Translations under genes and position numbers: made by a program | In this document: positions 7,290 to 7,562 of the stretch, one piece after another | Numbering within the stretch: the first letter of the stretch is position 1 | Layout of the letters: each line of letters opens with the position of its first letter | The notes under the pieces: model-generated | Told to the model about the DNA's origin: nothing | Database searches by the model: none | Seen by the model: the letters and a program-made list of their open reading frames with translations, nothing else | Source: an uncultured Lachnospiraceae bacterium | Lineage (GTDB): Bacteria > Bacillota > Clostridia > Lachnospirales > Lachnospiraceae | NCBI GenBank assembly: GCA_947594085.1 | Contig: CANQEB010000113.1 | Coordinates: forward strand, 1-7,562 | Length of the DNA stretch: 7,562 nt | Direction of reading: 5' to 3'

Positions 7290-7562
7290 TAATATGCCAT
7301 ATTGCAGATCTGGTAAAGCATTGCCTCCGTCACTTCATAGGGTACATTGCGCAGCTTTGATTCGTTGGACATAATCCCTTTGACTGCCCGCGTCACCAAC
7401 TCGTCATCGGCCTCCAAAGGCCCAATCAAGTTGTGCATAAACGCGGAGAAGTATTGCATATCGGGGAACCCGATCAATCCAAGCACCTTCTTGCGCAGCA
7501 GCGGGCCGGCCATCGAGAGATAACCCGGCAGAAAATATCCGACCGCCTTCCCATGCGGCACA
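7289..7562 (-). CDS. Iron-containing alcohol dehydrogenase, C-terminal end, cut by the window edge
   Basis: The last 90 or so residues of a group III (iron-dependent) alcohol dehydrogenase, which reduces aldehydes or oxidises alcohols with NAD(P)H in fermentation. The visible part starts at PHGKAVGYFLPGYL. By family knowledge the His of PHG matches His277, an iron ligand of E. coli FucO, and the following small/hydrophobic-LP segment is also typical. The C-terminus LVTRAVKGIM followed by NVPYEVTEAMLYQICNMAY fits the helical end of the family (N-x-P...T...I...I...AY). GTG at 7561 is a Val codon inside the gene, not a start; the true start is beyond the window. The remaining iron ligands and the NAD-binding domain cannot be seen, so the substrate cannot be named. 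cysE follows about 70 bases downstream on the same strand. Confidence 0.8.
   Translation of the reverse strand, partial: VPHGKAVGYFLPGYLSMAGPLLRKKVLGLIGFPDMQYFSAFMHNLIGPLEADDELVTRAVKGIMSNESKLRNVPYEVTEAMLYQICNMAY

Overview
The window looks like chromosome from an anaerobic Firmicute of the class Clostridia, most likely Lachnospiraceae or a close relative. The grounds are strong AGGAGG-type ribosome binding sites, a GdhA similar (from memory) to Clostridium symbiosum glutamate dehydrogenase, a long-form SatA/EpsC-type serine acetyltransferase, a membrane-anchored HtrA with one PDZ domain, and a DUF2284 metal-binding protein. The family is an inference; no rRNA or other marker is present.

Layout. 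Most genes read on the minus strand. From right to left these are: the 3' end of an iron-containing alcohol dehydrogenase (7289-7562, cut by the window edge); cysE (6277-7215); a 62-residue charged protein (5807-5995) 26 bases ahead of maf (5214-5780); a DUF2284 protein (2442-2987); htrA (956-2215); and the first 206 codons of gdhA (1-618, cut by the left edge). One block reads on the plus strand: two adjoining membrane-protein genes (3210-4256 and 4272-5066). They share a reading frame with one TGA between them and look like the two halves of a single GT-C-like envelope protein. Convergent with maf, a 34-bp sequence is repeated four times in tandem (5062-5197).

Regulation visible in the sequence. 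gdhA has a good sigma-A-type promoter (TTGCCA-17-TATAAT). DUF2284 has one as well (TTGAAG-17-TATACT). htrA has a perfect TATAAT, but its -35 position is occupied by the nearest of three CACAAAT repeats spaced exactly 11 bp apart, as expected of a promoter switched on by an OmpR-family response regulator under envelope stress. A very long perfect hairpin separates htrA from gdhA. Weaker hairpins follow cysE and the alcohol dehydrogenase gene.

How the genes fit together. They are mostly housekeeping: ammonia assimilation (GdhA), cysteine synthesis (CysE), removal of non-canonical nucleotides (Maf), envelope protein quality control (HtrA) and fermentation (Fe-ADH). They do not form one pathway. 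No CRISPR array, phage module, transposase, tRNA or rRNA was seen. The points most worth a second look are the split membrane gene, the phased repeats at the htrA promoter, the 34-bp tandem repeat, and the abrupt loss of family similarity in the last ten visible codons of gdhA.
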